Positions 16,354 through 26,204 of a DNA stretch of 64,000 bases are shown here, piece by piece. Below the pieces are notes generated by a model that had not been told where the DNA came from, did no database searches, and saw nothing but the letters and a program-made list of their open reading frames with translations. Origin of the DNA: Hymenobacter cheonanensis (GTDB lineage Bacteria > Bacteroidota > Bacteroidia > Cytophagales > Hymenobacteraceae). The position numbers and the translations under genes are program-made. Every line of letters begins with the position of its first letter. Positions within the stretch are counted from its first letter, which is position 1. The stretch lies in contig NZ_JAUQSW010000004.1 of the NCBI RefSeq assembly GCF_030581075.1, forward strand, positions 310,001-374,000, given 5' to 3'.

Positions 16354-17841
16354 TTAGTAGCCAGGGTTTTGCTGGCTCTGGGGGTTGCTGTTCAGCTCGG
16401 CCTGCGGAATGGGGAAGAGCAGGTAGTTGACATCGCGGGCACCGCCGCGGCGCTGGGCAATAATGTCGAGCGCCGTGATGGTGTGCACGGCCGAGGCATC
16501 GGCGATGGTGTGGCGGGCGTAGCGCACCAGGTCCCACCAGCGCTCGCCTTCAAAGGCAAACTCCAGGCGGCGCTGGCGCTCTATTTCGGCCCGCATGGCC
16601 TGCTTGGTGAGGGCCTGCGGCGAGGCCAGCGTGAGGGCCGCGAGGCCAGCGCGCTGGCGCACCAGGTTGAGCTTGGCCAGCACATCGGCCGAGGGGCCGG
16701 TTTGCTCGTTCACGGCCTCGGCGTAGCTCAGCAGCACCTCGGCGTAGCGCAGCACGTAGCAGTTATCCACCGAGTTGAAGCCATTGCCGATGCTCGTCCA
16801 CTTGTACACAAACGGGCCGCGGTCGTTGGCGTTGGCGCCGTTGGTTTTGGGGTTTTTGGCGTCGAGGTAGCTCACGTGGTCGCGGCCCACGAGGTTGCCG
16901 CTGCTGCCCAGAATGTTGCCGTTGTAGGCCCAGCGCTTGTCGTTTACGGTGTCGGCAAAGGCAATCAGCTCGGTTGTGGGTATATTGAACTTGGCGTAGG
17001 AATACGTGGCGATGGGCAGCGGCAGCACCTCGTCGGCAATGAGGTTATTGCCGTCGGCCGAGCCGGCAAACTGAATTTCGAAGAGCGACTCAGCACCTTT
17101 GTTCTCGGCCGGAAACAGCGACTTGAAAGTCGAGTTGAGCGGAACGTTGTTGGCAATAACCTTGGCCGCCGCGGCCTGCGCGCCGGCCCAGTTGCGCTGG
17201 GTCAGCAGCACGCGGGCTAGCAGGGCATTGGCGGCGTTGCGGCCGGCGCGGTTGGGGTTGGAAAGCGGCATCTGGATGGCCGCGCGCTGCAAGTCGGCCA
17301 CCACCTGGGCATACACCTGGTCGGCGGCCGTGCGGGGCAGGTTAATCTCGCTGGCCGCGCTGGTTTCGGTGGGTTGCAGGCGCAGCGGCACGGCCCCGTA
17401 GGCCCGCACCAGCTGGAAGTAGCACAGGCCCCGGATGAAGCGCGCCTCGCCCTGAATCTGGCTGCGGCGGGCAGTGTCCATCGTAATAGTAGGCACGTAC
17501 TTGAGCACCGTATTGGCCCGGTTGATGCCCAGGTAACACTGCCGGTACAGGTTGCCCACCTGGCTGGTAGTGGGCGTCCAGTTGATGGTGCGCAGCGCGT
17601 TCACGTCGTTGTTGGCGCTGGTGCAGTTGTCGGTCGGCATCTCGCCGATGGTGTAGTAGTCCTGGCCGTAGAGGCCGGGGCCCTGCAAGGCATCGTAGGT
17701 GGCCGTGATGCTGGCCTCCGCGTCGTCGCCCGAGGTAAAGAAGTTGCTGGGGGTGATATTCGTCAGCGGCTCCTTCTGCAAGAAATTGCAGCCAGCCAGC
17801 AGCGTCAGCCCGCAAACGGGAATAAATAAGAGCTTTTTCAT
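16354..17841 (-). CDS. SusD/RagB-family glycan-binding lipoprotein
   Basis: This 495-residue protein starts with MKKLLFIPVCGLTLLAGC, a lipoprotein signal with lipid-acceptor C18. SusD-family features are the N-terminal NFLQKEPLTNITPSNFF segment, the helical TPR-like core with FIRGLCYFQLVRAYGAVPL, and the C-terminal FEGERWWDLVRYARH and NPGY end. SusD proteins cap the SusC barrel and bind the oligosaccharide before import. It lies 26 bp downstream of the SusC gene, an invariable pairing. The RRLEFAFEGERWWDLVRY block near the C-terminus is diagnostic. The length is typical for the family. The ligand is inferred from the neighbouring GH30/GH5 genes as beta-glucan. Confidence 0.95.
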   Translation of the reverse strand: MKKLLFIPVCGLTLLAGCNFLQKEPLTNITPSNFFTSGDDAEASITATYDALQGPGLYGQDYYTIGEMPTDNCTSANNDVNALRTINWTPTTSQVGNLYRQCYLGINRANTVLKYVPTITMDTARRSQIQGEARFIRGLCYFQLVRAYGAVPLRLQPTETSAASEINLPRTAADQVYAQVVADLQRAAIQMPLSNPNRAGRNAANALLARVLLTQRNWAGAQAAAAKVIANNVPLNSTFKSLFPAENKGAESLFEIQFAGSADGNNLIADEVLPLPIATYSYAKFNIPTTELIAFADTVNDKRWAYNGNILGSSGNLVGRDHVSYLDAKNPKTNGANANDRGPFVYKWTSIGNGFNSVDNCYVLRYAEVLLSYAEAVNEQTGPSADVLAKLNLVRQRAGLAALTLASPQALTKQAMRAEIERQRRLEFAFEGERWWDLVRYARHTIADASAVHTITALDIIAQRRGGARDVNYLLFPIPQAELNSNPQSQQNPGY

Positions 17842-17867
17842 GGGAATTCTGGGCTAGAAGGTCGGGC

Positions 17868-20800
17868 TTAAAAAGTGGCGTTGAGGCCCACGGTATAGGT
17901 GCGCGCCTGCGGGTACACGCCAAAGTCGCGGCCCACGCTGATGGTCGAGGTGGGGTCGGCGGCCACCTCCGGGTCGTAGCCCGAGTACTTGGTCCAGGTC
18001 ACCAGGTTTTGGGCCGTGGCATACACGCGCATACTCTTAATGGCGGCGCGCTTCGAGAGGCCCACCGGCACGGTGTAGCCCAGCGTCACGTTTTTGAGGC
18101 GCACGTAGGAGCCGTCCTCCATGAAGCGGGTCGATTCGCGGTTGTTGCTGTTGGGGTCGCCAAACACGGGGCGCGGAATCACGGTGTTGGTGTTGCTCGG
18201 CGTCCAGTGGTTGAGCACGGCCGTGCTCTGGTTGAGGGCCGTAGTCTGGCCCTCGGTCACGGTGCGGGTCTGGTTGTAGATATCGTTGCCGAAGCTGCCT
18301 TGGAAGAACACACTCACATCCACACCCTTAAATGAGAAGGTGTTGGTGACGCCGGCAAACAGCCTGGGGTTGGGGTTGCCAATCACCACGCGGTCGTTGG
18401 CGTCGATTTTGCCGTCGCCGTTGATGTCCTTAAACTTCACGTCGCCGGGGGCCGTGGCGGCCACCTGGTAGTAGCCCGTACTCGAGCCGCGGTTCAGGCG
18501 GGCCAGCTCATCGGCACTCTGGATGAGGCCATCGGTGGCGTAGCCGTAGAAGGCCCCTAGCGGCACGCCCACCTGCGTAATGGTGTAGGTGTTGATGATG
18601 CTGCGCGGCACCGCCACGCCGGCGTCGTTAATCTGGGTGCCCAGGTCGAGCACCTTGTTGCGGTTGCCGCTCACGTTGAAGTTGGTGCTCCAGCTAAAGC
18701 CGCCGTTCTGGCCCTGCACGTTGGCCGTCACGAGGCCAATCTCAATGCCCCGGTTCTCAATCTTGCCGATGTTATCAACCACCGTGAGGCTGCCCGCGCC
18801 GGTGCTCTGCGGAATGGGCACCTGCGTCAGCACATCCACCGTGCGCTTGTTGTAGATGTCGAAGGTGAAGGTGAGGCGGTTGCTGAACATGGCCAGGTCG
18901 AGGCCGCCGTTGTACTGGTAAGTGGTTTCCCACTTCACGTCGTTGCCGATGCTGCTGGTCGAGATGCCGCCCAGTATGGCCGAGCCCGAGCCCTGGTAGT
19001 TGTAGCCCGTGGCGTAGGTCGAGTAGCGGGCGTAGGGCCCGATTACCGACTCGTTGCCGTTGGCCCCGAAGCTAGCCCGCACCTTCAGGTCCGATACCAC
19101 GCTGTTCTGGGGGAAGAAGCTCTCCTTCGACACGCGCCAGCCCAGGGCCACGGCCGGGAAGTAGCCAAAGCGGTGCGCCGCGCTGAAGCGGCTGCTGGCA
19201 TCGGCCCGGAAGCTCACCGTGGCCAGGTAGCGCTCATCGTAGTTGTAGATGGCGCGGCCAAAGAAGCTCAGAATAGCCCACTGGTCCTCAAAGCTGTACG
19301 GGATGCCGTTGGCCGTGGCGCCCGCGCTGAGGTAGGGCACCGCGTTGGAGGGGAACCCCTTGGTGCCCGCCCCCGAGGTAACGCGGTCGGAGGACTGCAT
19401 CGACTGGCCGGCGAGCAGCGTCAGGTTATGCTTGTCGCCGAAAGTCTTATTGAACGTCAGCGTGTTTTCCAGTAGCCAGATTACCTGCTGGTTGAGGGCC
19501 GTATTGGCCGAGCCGCGCGTGGAAGGGTCGGCGGCCGACGTGCCGGGGTAGTTGCGGCTGTAAAAAGCGTTCTCGTTCTGGGTGCGGAAATCGATGCCCA
19601 CCGACGAGCGCAGCTTCAGGCTTTTCAGAATATCCAGCTCGCCGTAGAGGTTGCCGATGGCCTGGTACACCACGGCCTGGTTGCTGGTTTCGAGCAGGTT
19701 GCCCACCGGGTTGTCGCTCAGCGTGAAGGGGTTGGTGCCGTAGGTGCCATCGGCCTTGCGCACCGGAATGGTCGGAATCTGCGTCAGGGCCCCCAGCACC
19801 GTGCCCGAGTTGCCGAGCGCCGCCTCCGAGCGCACCGAGCCGTTGGTGTGGCTGCGGCTCAGGTTGAGGTTGGTGCCCAGGCGGAAGCGGCTGCCCACCT
19901 GCTGGTCGAGGTTAATCTTGAAATTGTAGCGGTCGAAGCCCGAGTTGATGTTGATGCCATCCTGGCTGAAATAGCCGCCGGCCACGTAGTAGCGCGTTTT
20001 TTCGGTGCCGCCGCTCACGTTCAGCTGGTAGCTCTGCTGGTTGGCCGGGCGGAAAATAGCGTCCTGCCAGTCCGTATTGTAGGGCCCGGGGTTGGCCGGG
20101 TCGGAGTTGACGGGGTTGCCAGGGTCGGCGAAAGCCGGCGGCCGGCCGGCATTCGTCAGAATCTCGTTGTATTCCTGGGCAAACTGCTGCGAGTTAAGCA
20201 CCCCGAGCTTGTTGCGCAGGTACTGGCGGCCGTAGTACACGTTCAGGCCCACTTGCGCCTGGCCCACCTTGCCCCGCTTGGTGGTGATAACCACTACGCC
20301 GTTCGAAGCCCGGATGCCGTAGATAGCCGCCGCCGCGCCATCCTTCAGCACGTCGATGCTCTCGATATCGGCCGGGTTGATGGTATTGAGCGGGTTGAGG
20401 CGCTGGCTGTTGCTCGTGATTTCCTGCTCGTAGGTCGGCAGCACGGGCACCCCGTCAATCACGTACAGCGGCGAAGCGTTGCCGGTAATAGTGGCGCTGC
20501 CGCGAATCCGCACGTTGATGCCCGCGCCGGGCGCGCCGCTAGGGGCCGTTACCTGCACACCCGGTGCCTGGCCCTGCAAGGCCTGGTCGAAGCCGGCCAC
20601 CGGCTGGCGCTCGATGGCCGCCGCGCCCACCGAGGTTACGGCCGTGGTCAGCTCCTGGCGGGTCTGGGTGCCGTAGCCCACCACCACCACTTCGTTCAGG
20701 CTCTGCTGGTCGTCTTGCAGCTGAATGTTGAAGGTCGTGGTATTACCCACGGCCACTTCCTGGCGCACATACCCTACCGAGCTGAATACCAAGGTGCTAT

Positions 20801-21350
20801 TCTCCGGTACGCTCAGCGAAAAGCGGCCGTCGGGCCCGGTGGCGGTGCCCGTACTGGTGCCCTTCACGAGCACCGTTACGCCGGGCAGGGGCTCGCCCTT
20901 GGCGTCGGTTACGCGGCCGGCCACCGCCACGGCCTGCGGCGCGGCGGCGGCCGCGGCGGCGCCAGCGGGGCTAGTCGTGGCCGGGCGGCCGGTTACCACA
21001 AAGTAGTTGGCCCGCAGCTCTTTAAACTGCAGGTTGGCCGCGGGCAGCACCGTGGCCAGGCGCGCGGCCAGCGAGGGGGCCAGCTCGGCGGGCACCGGCA
21101 CGCGCTTGTTGTCTACCACGTTGCTTTCGTAGAAAATGGTGGCGTGGTACTCGCTCTCCCACTGCTTGAGCAGCGCTTTGAGCGAAACCGAGCTGGCGCG
21201 CGTGGCGGGTGGCGCGCTCTGCACGGGCAGGTTGGCGGCCAGCAGCTGGGCCGAAGCCGGCGTGGCTAGCGCATGGAGCAGCAAGACGCCCGCCGCCAGC
21301 GAGGCCGGACGGCGGTAGTGCTTACCCACAGGAGTAAGGAGTGGTAGCAT
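17868..21350 (-). CDS. SusC/RagA-family TonB-linked transporter with STN signalling domain
   Basis: This 1160-residue protein has a signal peptide ending at TPASAQ (about residue 35). An STN domain at about 50-121 (LKALLKQWESEYHATIFYES) is followed by a carboxypeptidase-regulatory-like domain at about 142-222, the SusC linker LNEVVVVGYGTQTRQELT, a plug domain, and a barrel ending in an aromatic strand. SusC imports oligosaccharides with TonB energy. The STN domain is the hallmark of transporters that signal to a FecR anti-sigma factor, and the gene just upstream is a fecR homologue (27 bp away). The pair therefore probably senses the glycan it transports. The length agrees with STN-bearing SusC proteins. 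Confidence 0.96.
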   Translation of the reverse strand: MLPLLTPVGKHYRRPASLAAGVLLLHALATPASAQLLAANLPVQSAPPATRASSVSLKALLKQWESEYHATIFYESNVVDNKRVPVPAELAPSLAARLATVLPAANLQFKELRANYFVVTGRPATTSPAGAAAAAAAPQAVAVAGRVTDAKGEPLPGVTVLVKGTSTGTATGPDGRFSLSVPENSTLVFSSVGYVRQEVAVGNTTTFNIQLQDDQQSLNEVVVVGYGTQTRQELTTAVTSVGAAAIERQPVAGFDQALQGQAPGVQVTAPSGAPGAGINVRIRGSATITGNASPLYVIDGVPVLPTYEQEITSNSQRLNPLNTINPADIESIDVLKDGAAAAIYGIRASNGVVVITTKRGKVGQAQVGLNVYYGRQYLRNKLGVLNSQQFAQEYNEILTNAGRPPAFADPGNPVNSDPANPGPYNTDWQDAIFRPANQQSYQLNVSGGTEKTRYYVAGGYFSQDGININSGFDRYNFKINLDQQVGSRFRLGTNLNLSRSHTNGSVRSEAALGNSGTVLGALTQIPTIPVRKADGTYGTNPFTLSDNPVGNLLETSNQAVVYQAIGNLYGELDILKSLKLRSSVGIDFRTQNENAFYSRNYPGTSAADPSTRGSANTALNQQVIWLLENTLTFNKTFGDKHNLTLLAGQSMQSSDRVTSGAGTKGFPSNAVPYLSAGATANGIPYSFEDQWAILSFFGRAIYNYDERYLATVSFRADASSRFSAAHRFGYFPAVALGWRVSKESFFPQNSVVSDLKVRASFGANGNESVIGPYARYSTYATGYNYQGSGSAILGGISTSSIGNDVKWETTYQYNGGLDLAMFSNRLTFTFDIYNKRTVDVLTQVPIPQSTGAGSLTVVDNIGKIENRGIEIGLVTANVQGQNGGFSWSTNFNVSGNRNKVLDLGTQINDAGVAVPRSIINTYTITQVGVPLGAFYGYATDGLIQSADELARLNRGSSTGYYQVAATAPGDVKFKDINGDGKIDANDRVVIGNPNPRLFAGVTNTFSFKGVDVSVFFQGSFGNDIYNQTRTVTEGQTTALNQSTAVLNHWTPSNTNTVIPRPVFGDPNSNNRESTRFMEDGSYVRLKNVTLGYTVPVGLSKRAAIKSMRVYATAQNLVTWTKYSGYDPEVAADPTSTISVGRDFGVYPQARTYTVGLNATF

Positions 21351-21377
21351 AAGCGGGTGGGGGAAAGAGTGAAAAAA

Positions 21378-22385
21378 CTAAGGCTTTTCGGCCAGCGTCA
21401 GGCGGTTGCCCTGGCGGGTGGCCCGGAGCTGGAAGGTTTCTTCCAGGGCTTGCAGCAGCGTGGCGAGGTCGCTCACGGGCACGGTGCCCGTCACGCGGCG
21501 GCGGTTGAGTTCGGGGGTGGTCACGGCCACGTCGAGGCCGTAGGTATCGTGCAGGCGGGTGGCCAGCTCGGCAATGGTGGTTTCGTCGAGCACAAGCTGG
21601 GCATCTTTCCAGGCGGCGTAGGGGGCAGTGTGCACCTTCTTGTGCGTTACGAGGGCCGGCTGGTCGTCGTGGGTTTCCACAAGCTCGCCGGGGCGCAGCA
21701 GCACATCGGGCTGCTGGTGGTCGTCAAACTCGACCCGCACCTTGCCTTGCAGCAGCACCACGCGCGTTTGGTCGCGGCGGCGGGCCACCACAAACTTGGT
21801 GCCCAGCACCTCCACCTGCAGCCCGGCCGTGGTGTGCACCAGAAAGCGCTGATTGTTAGCCAGGTGCTGCACCGAGAAAAAGCCCTCGCCATCGAGCCAC
21901 ACCTCGCGGGGCTGGTCGGGGAGCCAGGTGGCGGCGTAGCGCAGGGTCGAGTGGCCGTTCAGGGTCACCTGCGAGCCGTCGGGCAGCGTCAGGGCGCGGG
22001 TCTGGCCAAAGCCGGTAGCCACGGCCAGCGGGGCCGGGGCGCGGGGCACGTGGTAGAATATCCAGCTGCCCCCGGCTAGGGCCGCCGCCAGCCCGGCCGC
22101 CGCGGCCCAGCGCCGCCACACCGGCGCCGGCTGGTGGCGCGGCGCGGCGGGGGCCAGGTGCAGGCGGGTGCGCCGCAGCAGGGCCTCGTAATCGGGCTCG
22201 TCGGGCGGCGGCTGGGCCAGGGCCGGTGCGGCGGCCAGGGCTTCCCAGTGCAGCTGCATCCAGTGCTGGGCCAGCAGCTGGTTGGCGGGCTGCGCCAGCC
22301 AGGCGCGCACGGCGGCGGCTTCGGCGGCGGTGGCCGTGCCGGCGGCGTAGGCCGCTACGAGGGCTTGGGTAATGGGAGGAGGCAT
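21378..22385 (-). CDS. FecR-family anti-sigma factor
   Basis: This 335-residue single-pass inner-membrane protein has a cytoplasmic N-terminal region of about 88 residues that would hold the sigma factor, a membrane segment near 91-108 (AAAAGLAAALAGGSWIF), a periplasmic FecR domain at about 115-220 (LTLPDGSQVTLNGHSTLRY), and a C-terminal DUF4974-like domain (LATRLHDTYGLDVAV) that contacts the STN domain of SusC. The ATG at 22385 is preferred over an upstream in-frame ATG that only adds Cys/Ser-rich residues. It is directly upstream of the STN-bearing SusC, but the matching sigma factor is not adjacent: a hydrolase and helD lie between them. Confidence 0.92.
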   Translation of the reverse strand: MPPPITQALVAAYAAGTATAAEAAAVRAWLAQPANQLLAQHWMQLHWEALAAAPALAQPPPDEPDYEALLRRTRLHLAPAAPRHQPAPVWRRWAAAAGLAAALAGGSWIFYHVPRAPAPLAVATGFGQTRALTLPDGSQVTLNGHSTLRYAATWLPDQPREVWLDGEGFFSVQHLANNQRFLVHTTAGLQVEVLGTKFVVARRRDQTRVVLLQGKVRVEFDDHQQPDVLLRPGELVETHDDQPALVTHKKVHTAPYAAWKDAQLVLDETTIAELATRLHDTYGLDVAVTTPELNRRRVTGTVPVSDLATLLQALEETFQLRATRQGNRLTLAEKP

Positions 22386-22510
22386 AGAAGAAGCGCCGCG
22401 ACTACTGCAAAAAAGCGCGCCTGGCAACTGGCGGCGGGGGCCGGGTGCCCCCTCATTTGCAGTAATACACCGTGCTGGCGGCCTCCCCCTTAGTCACCCC
22501 TCAAAAAAAA

Positions 22511-23896
22511 TTAGCGCGGCGCGGCCCCGGCGCGTTTGGGGCGGCCTAGCAGCGGCGCGGCGTGGCTGGGCTGCGCCAGGCGCAGCAGGCCATTGGTGCT
22601 CTGGGCCAGGTTGCGAAGCGAGTCGGGCTGGTGGGGGCGGCGGCCACCGAGCGGGGCATACAGCTCCAGGCTCGATTTGAGGAGCGAATCGGCCGCCAGG
22701 GCGCGGGCCTCGTCGGCATTCATGCCGGCCCGGTAAAAAAGCCAGTTGCGGTACTGCACCCGCCGGGGCGCCCGGCTGCCCCCGAGGCTGAGCTGCCGGG
22801 TCAGCAGCCGTTCGGGCAGGCGGCCCACCTCGGCCCCGTCGAGGTACAGCGCGGTGTACCCCGCGGCGTAGTAGTGGGCAAGGGCCAGCTGGTGCCAGCG
22901 GTTGTCATTCACGCGCTGCGGGGTGGCTAGCCGCCCGCCCCGGGCCGAGGTGTAGGCCAGCCCCCCGCCGGGCGCAATGCTTAGGCTGCCGCTCGCCGTG
23001 CTGTCTTGCAAGCCTACCAGCTGCCCCGTGCCGGCCGTGCGAAAGCTGACGACCTGCGTGAACGGGTGCAGCAAGGCTTCGGGCCGCAGCACCAGGCTAG
23101 CTGCGCCGGGCCCGCCGCTGCCCAGCCGCACGCCGGCCGTGGGCTGCCGGCGCGGCAGGGCCTTGCCCGCCCGCAGCGCATCGAACAGGGAGGGCACAAT
23201 GGCATGGGCCAGCTCGGCGTGGCCGGCGTCGTTGGGGTGCAGGGCATCGTCCCAGTAGCCGGGCGCCCAGTGGCCGGCGCCGTCGTCCACGGCCCCCAGC
23301 AGGTTGATGCTGGGCACGGCCCAGGCGTGCAGCAGCAGGTTCATCTGCTTGATGAAGGCATAATCTTCGGGCGTGTAGTCGTTGCGGGTGTAGCAGTTGG
23401 CCACCACCGGCACCAGCCCCTGGGCCCGCGCCCGCTGCACCAGCTGCGCGAGGTTGGTTTTAAACTGCTCGAAAATGGGCTGGCCGCCGCCGTGAATGCC
23501 TTCGTTGCCCAGCGACAGCGCCAGCACCACGTAGCGCCCGCGCTGGGGCGCCAGGTCGCGCGGCCAGCGGGCAGCCACTTTGGTCGTGTTATCGCCGGGC
23601 ACCGAGATGTTGGCTACCGTCCAGGCCGCACCCTGGCCGGCGGTGGCGCGCCGGCCCAGCAGCGCGGCGTAGCGCGCTACGTAGCCATACTTGTTGGTAG
23701 CGCCCTGCCCAAAAGGTACCGACGAGCCGAAGAACACAATTTTCAGCGGGTTCAGCGTATCGGCGGGCTGCTGGGCCAGGGGCGGGCGGGCGGGGGCTAG
23801 CGGGGCGGCGCCCGCGCCCAACTGCGGAGGAAGTGCCAAGCCAGCTGCGCCGAGCAGCCCGGCCAGGGTTAGATTGAGGAAAAGGGAAGTCGACAT
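22511..23896 (-). CDS. Secreted SGNH hydrolase with C-terminal LamG-like domain
   Basis: This 461-residue protein has a signal peptide (MSTSLFLNLTLAGLLGAAGLA). The SGNH domain covers about 50-245: block I IVFFGSSVPFGQG (S58/S59), block III SLGNEGIHGGG with the Asn, and block V WDDALHPNDAGHAEL with Asp/His. The rest resembles a concanavalin/LamG-like fold: QVVSFRTAGTGQLVG, then NRWHQLALAHYYAAGYTALY with LDGAEVG close behind. Such enzymes are usually carbohydrate esterases with a binding module. It lies between helD and fecR on the minus strand, inside the span that links the sigma factor to its anti-sigma factor, so it probably belongs to the glucan locus. The exact substrate is unknown. Confidence 0.82.
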   Translation of the reverse strand: MSTSLFLNLTLAGLLGAAGLALPPQLGAGAAPLAPARPPLAQQPADTLNPLKIVFFGSSVPFGQGATNKYGYVARYAALLGRRATAGQGAAWTVANISVPGDNTTKVAARWPRDLAPQRGRYVVLALSLGNEGIHGGGQPIFEQFKTNLAQLVQRARAQGLVPVVANCYTRNDYTPEDYAFIKQMNLLLHAWAVPSINLLGAVDDGAGHWAPGYWDDALHPNDAGHAELAHAIVPSLFDALRAGKALPRRQPTAGVRLGSGGPGAASLVLRPEALLHPFTQVVSFRTAGTGQLVGLQDSTASGSLSIAPGGGLAYTSARGGRLATPQRVNDNRWHQLALAHYYAAGYTALYLDGAEVGRLPERLLTRQLSLGGSRAPRRVQYRNWLFYRAGMNADEARALAADSLLKSSLELYAPLGGRRPHQPDSLRNLAQSTNGLLRLAQPSHAAPLLGRPKRAGAAPR

Positions 23897-24008
23897 AAAT
23901 AGTCATAAATAGTAAGGAGTAGAAGTGCCAGGCAATGAAGCGCGGCTAGGGGGGCTAGGGGGTGAGGTTGACGTCCGAAGTACCAAAATCAAACCGCGCC
24001 CCGCGCCG

Positions 24009-26054
24009 CTAGCCCGCCAAAAAACCAGTAGGCTCCCCCGTATGCGTCAGCGTGAGCCGGTGCATGGCGCGGGTGCACGCCACGTAGAGCATGCCCTTAT
24101 CCACGGCCGTGTGGTAGGTGCGAGCCGTGGCGAAGGGCACAACGACCTCGTCAAATTCGAGGCCCTTGGCCAAATGCGCCGTGGTGATGATGATGCCCTC
24201 CTTGAAGGTCGCCGACTCGGCCGTAAGCAGCTGCCCGCCATCGGCTTGCAGGGCCTCATAAACCGCCCGGGCCTGCCCCAGCGTTTTGCAGATAATGCCC
24301 AGCGACTGCTGGCCGGCGCCCTGAAAGGCCGCCGCCAGCTCCCGAATGGCCTGCAACTCCTGAGCTGGGCTAGCAAAGCGCAGCACGGCGGGCGCCTGCC
24401 CGTGGCGCTGCAGCGGCACCAGCCGCGGGTTGGGCACAATGCGCTGGGCAAAGGTTGTGATTTCGACGGTCGAGCGGTAGCTGCGGTGCAGCTCCACCAC
24501 CTCGGCCTGCGGAAAAACCCGCTCGATGGTTTCGGCCGGGGAAGCGCTGTAGGGATTCACCGTCTGGCTCACATCACCCAGGATGGTTTTGCGGCACCCA
24601 AACACGCGGGCCAGCACCGCGTACTGCACGGGGGTATAGTCCTGCATCTCGTCTATTACCAGGTGCTTCACGTGCTCGTAGGCCGTGCCGCCTTCCAGCC
24701 GCAGGCGTAGGTAAATGAGGGCAAACACATCGGCGTATTCCAGGCGCTGGCCCGGCTCGTAGCGCAGCAGCTCGGGCCGGCCCAGCCAGCGAAAAAAATC
24801 GCGGTACAGGTCCGGCACCTGCGTAAACTTGAACATGTGCGCCACGGCCTCGCCAATGGTGCCTTTCTCCTGCCCCGTGAGCTTGCGGCCAACGGCGTCG
24901 CGCACGTAGTTGCGCACATCCTGGGCCACCAGCGGGAAGCGCTTCAGGAGCGGCACCCGGTGGTAGGCTTTAAACTTGGCCAGAATAAACGGCAGCGGTA
25001 CCACGGTCTTGCCCACCCGCAGTTCCTTGCTAGCGAAGTAGTTATTCTCAATATACAGCAGGTACTGGTTCAGCTGCCCCAGAAATTCCACCGACGACTT
25101 GACCCGGATGCGCTCGATAAACGCCGGGTCGGGGTTTTCGAGCAGCGCCGAAACCTGTTCGAAAAACGTCTGGAAGGTGTAGCCGCCGCCCAGCAAATCG
25201 GCGGCCAGCTCCTCCATGCCCAACTCCGGAATATGGTCCTCGCCCAGCTCGGGCAGCACGTTCGAGATGTAGTCGGCAAACACCTTGTTGGGCGAGATGA
25301 TGAGCACGTCGCGCGCCGTAATCGTGTCGCGGAAGCGGTACAGCAAAAACGCAATGCGGTGCAGGGCAATCGAGGTTTTGCCCGAGCCCGCCACGCCCTG
25401 AATGACCATTACCGACGCCGTTTCATTGCGAATCACGGCGTTCTGGTCGCGCTGAATGGTGGCCACGATGGTCTTCAGCTTGTCGTCCGAAGACTTGGCT
25501 AGCTCGCGCTGCAGCACGTCGTCGTGGATGTTTACGTCGTTTTCGAGCATAAACTCCAGGCGCCCGTCGCGGATTTTGTACTGCCGCTTGCGCTCGATAA
25601 CGCCCGGCACCGTGCCCGAAGGCGTGGGGTAGGAGGCCTCCCCTAGCTCGTAATCGTAGAACAGCGATGAGATGGGCGCCCGCCAGTCGTAGATGAGGCT
25701 CTGCCGCTGCTGCTCGTCCAGAAACGAGTACATGCCAATGTAGACCGGCACGGCGGGCTTGCCCAACGGGGCAAAATCGACCCGCCCAAAATAAGGCGAC
25801 TGGCTCAGCTTGAGCAGCTTGCGCTTGCGCGCCACGGCGGCTTCGCCCGTAAAAGCCATGCGGTTGATGGACTGGTCGGCGGCTACCATATCCGCGTCGT
25901 CCATGCCCGACTGGTTTTCGTGGATGTACTGCTTCTTCTCCCGCAGCTCGGCCGAAAACTGCCGCACGGCCTCGTCGCCGCGCCGGATGGCCAGCGCCAG
26001 CTTCTCCTTTATCTCTTCCAGGTAGTCTCGTTCGGCTTGCTCGGTGGCGTTCAT
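24009..26054 (-). CDS. helD: HelD-like superfamily 1 ATPase, RNA-polymerase recycling factor
   Basis: This 681-residue protein starts with an N-terminal coiled-coil arm (about 1-85, with EIKEKLALAIRRGDEAVRQF), then the 1A region with FAPLGKPAVPVYIGMYSF and YDWRAPISSLFYDYE, the Walker A motif GVAGSGKTS (220-228), and the Walker B/motif II LVIDEMQDYTPVQY near 465. Later helicase motifs VVELHRSYRST and ITTAHLAKGLEFDEV are present. The N-terminal arm and YDWRAPI are characteristic of HelD, which releases stalled RNA polymerase from DNA, rather than of UvrD/Rep/PcrA. The ATG at 26054 begins the arm. It lies 150 bp from the ECF sigma gene on the same strand; whether this adjacency is functional is open. 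Confidence 0.88.
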   Translation of the reverse strand: MNATEQAERDYLEEIKEKLALAIRRGDEAVRQFSAELREKKQYIHENQSGMDDADMVAADQSINRMAFTGEAAVARKRKLLKLSQSPYFGRVDFAPLGKPAVPVYIGMYSFLDEQQRQSLIYDWRAPISSLFYDYELGEASYPTPSGTVPGVIERKRQYKIRDGRLEFMLENDVNIHDDVLQRELAKSSDDKLKTIVATIQRDQNAVIRNETASVMVIQGVAGSGKTSIALHRIAFLLYRFRDTITARDVLIISPNKVFADYISNVLPELGEDHIPELGMEELAADLLGGGYTFQTFFEQVSALLENPDPAFIERIRVKSSVEFLGQLNQYLLYIENNYFASKELRVGKTVVPLPFILAKFKAYHRVPLLKRFPLVAQDVRNYVRDAVGRKLTGQEKGTIGEAVAHMFKFTQVPDLYRDFFRWLGRPELLRYEPGQRLEYADVFALIYLRLRLEGGTAYEHVKHLVIDEMQDYTPVQYAVLARVFGCRKTILGDVSQTVNPYSASPAETIERVFPQAEVVELHRSYRSTVEITTFAQRIVPNPRLVPLQRHGQAPAVLRFASPAQELQAIRELAAAFQGAGQQSLGIICKTLGQARAVYEALQADGGQLLTAESATFKEGIIITTAHLAKGLEFDEVVVPFATARTYHTAVDKGMLYVACTRAMHRLTLTHTGEPTGFLAG

Positions 26055-26204
26055 CCTGGCTCAGGGTAATAGGCTAACAAACCGCAAAGGTGCCAGAAAA
26101 TTCAGGGCTAGCGCAGCTGGCAGCTGGTTTTGGCCCCCCCCCGCGCCGGCCGGTAGCTGGCTCTAAAGCTCTTGCGCTTGGGCTACCCTAGCCAGCCACA
26201 GCCC

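Noticed and set aside
19848-21269. A 473-codon plus-strand open frame opposite susC
   Set aside because: It has the same antisense-shadow composition and no recognisable domain, while SusC on the other strand is certain.
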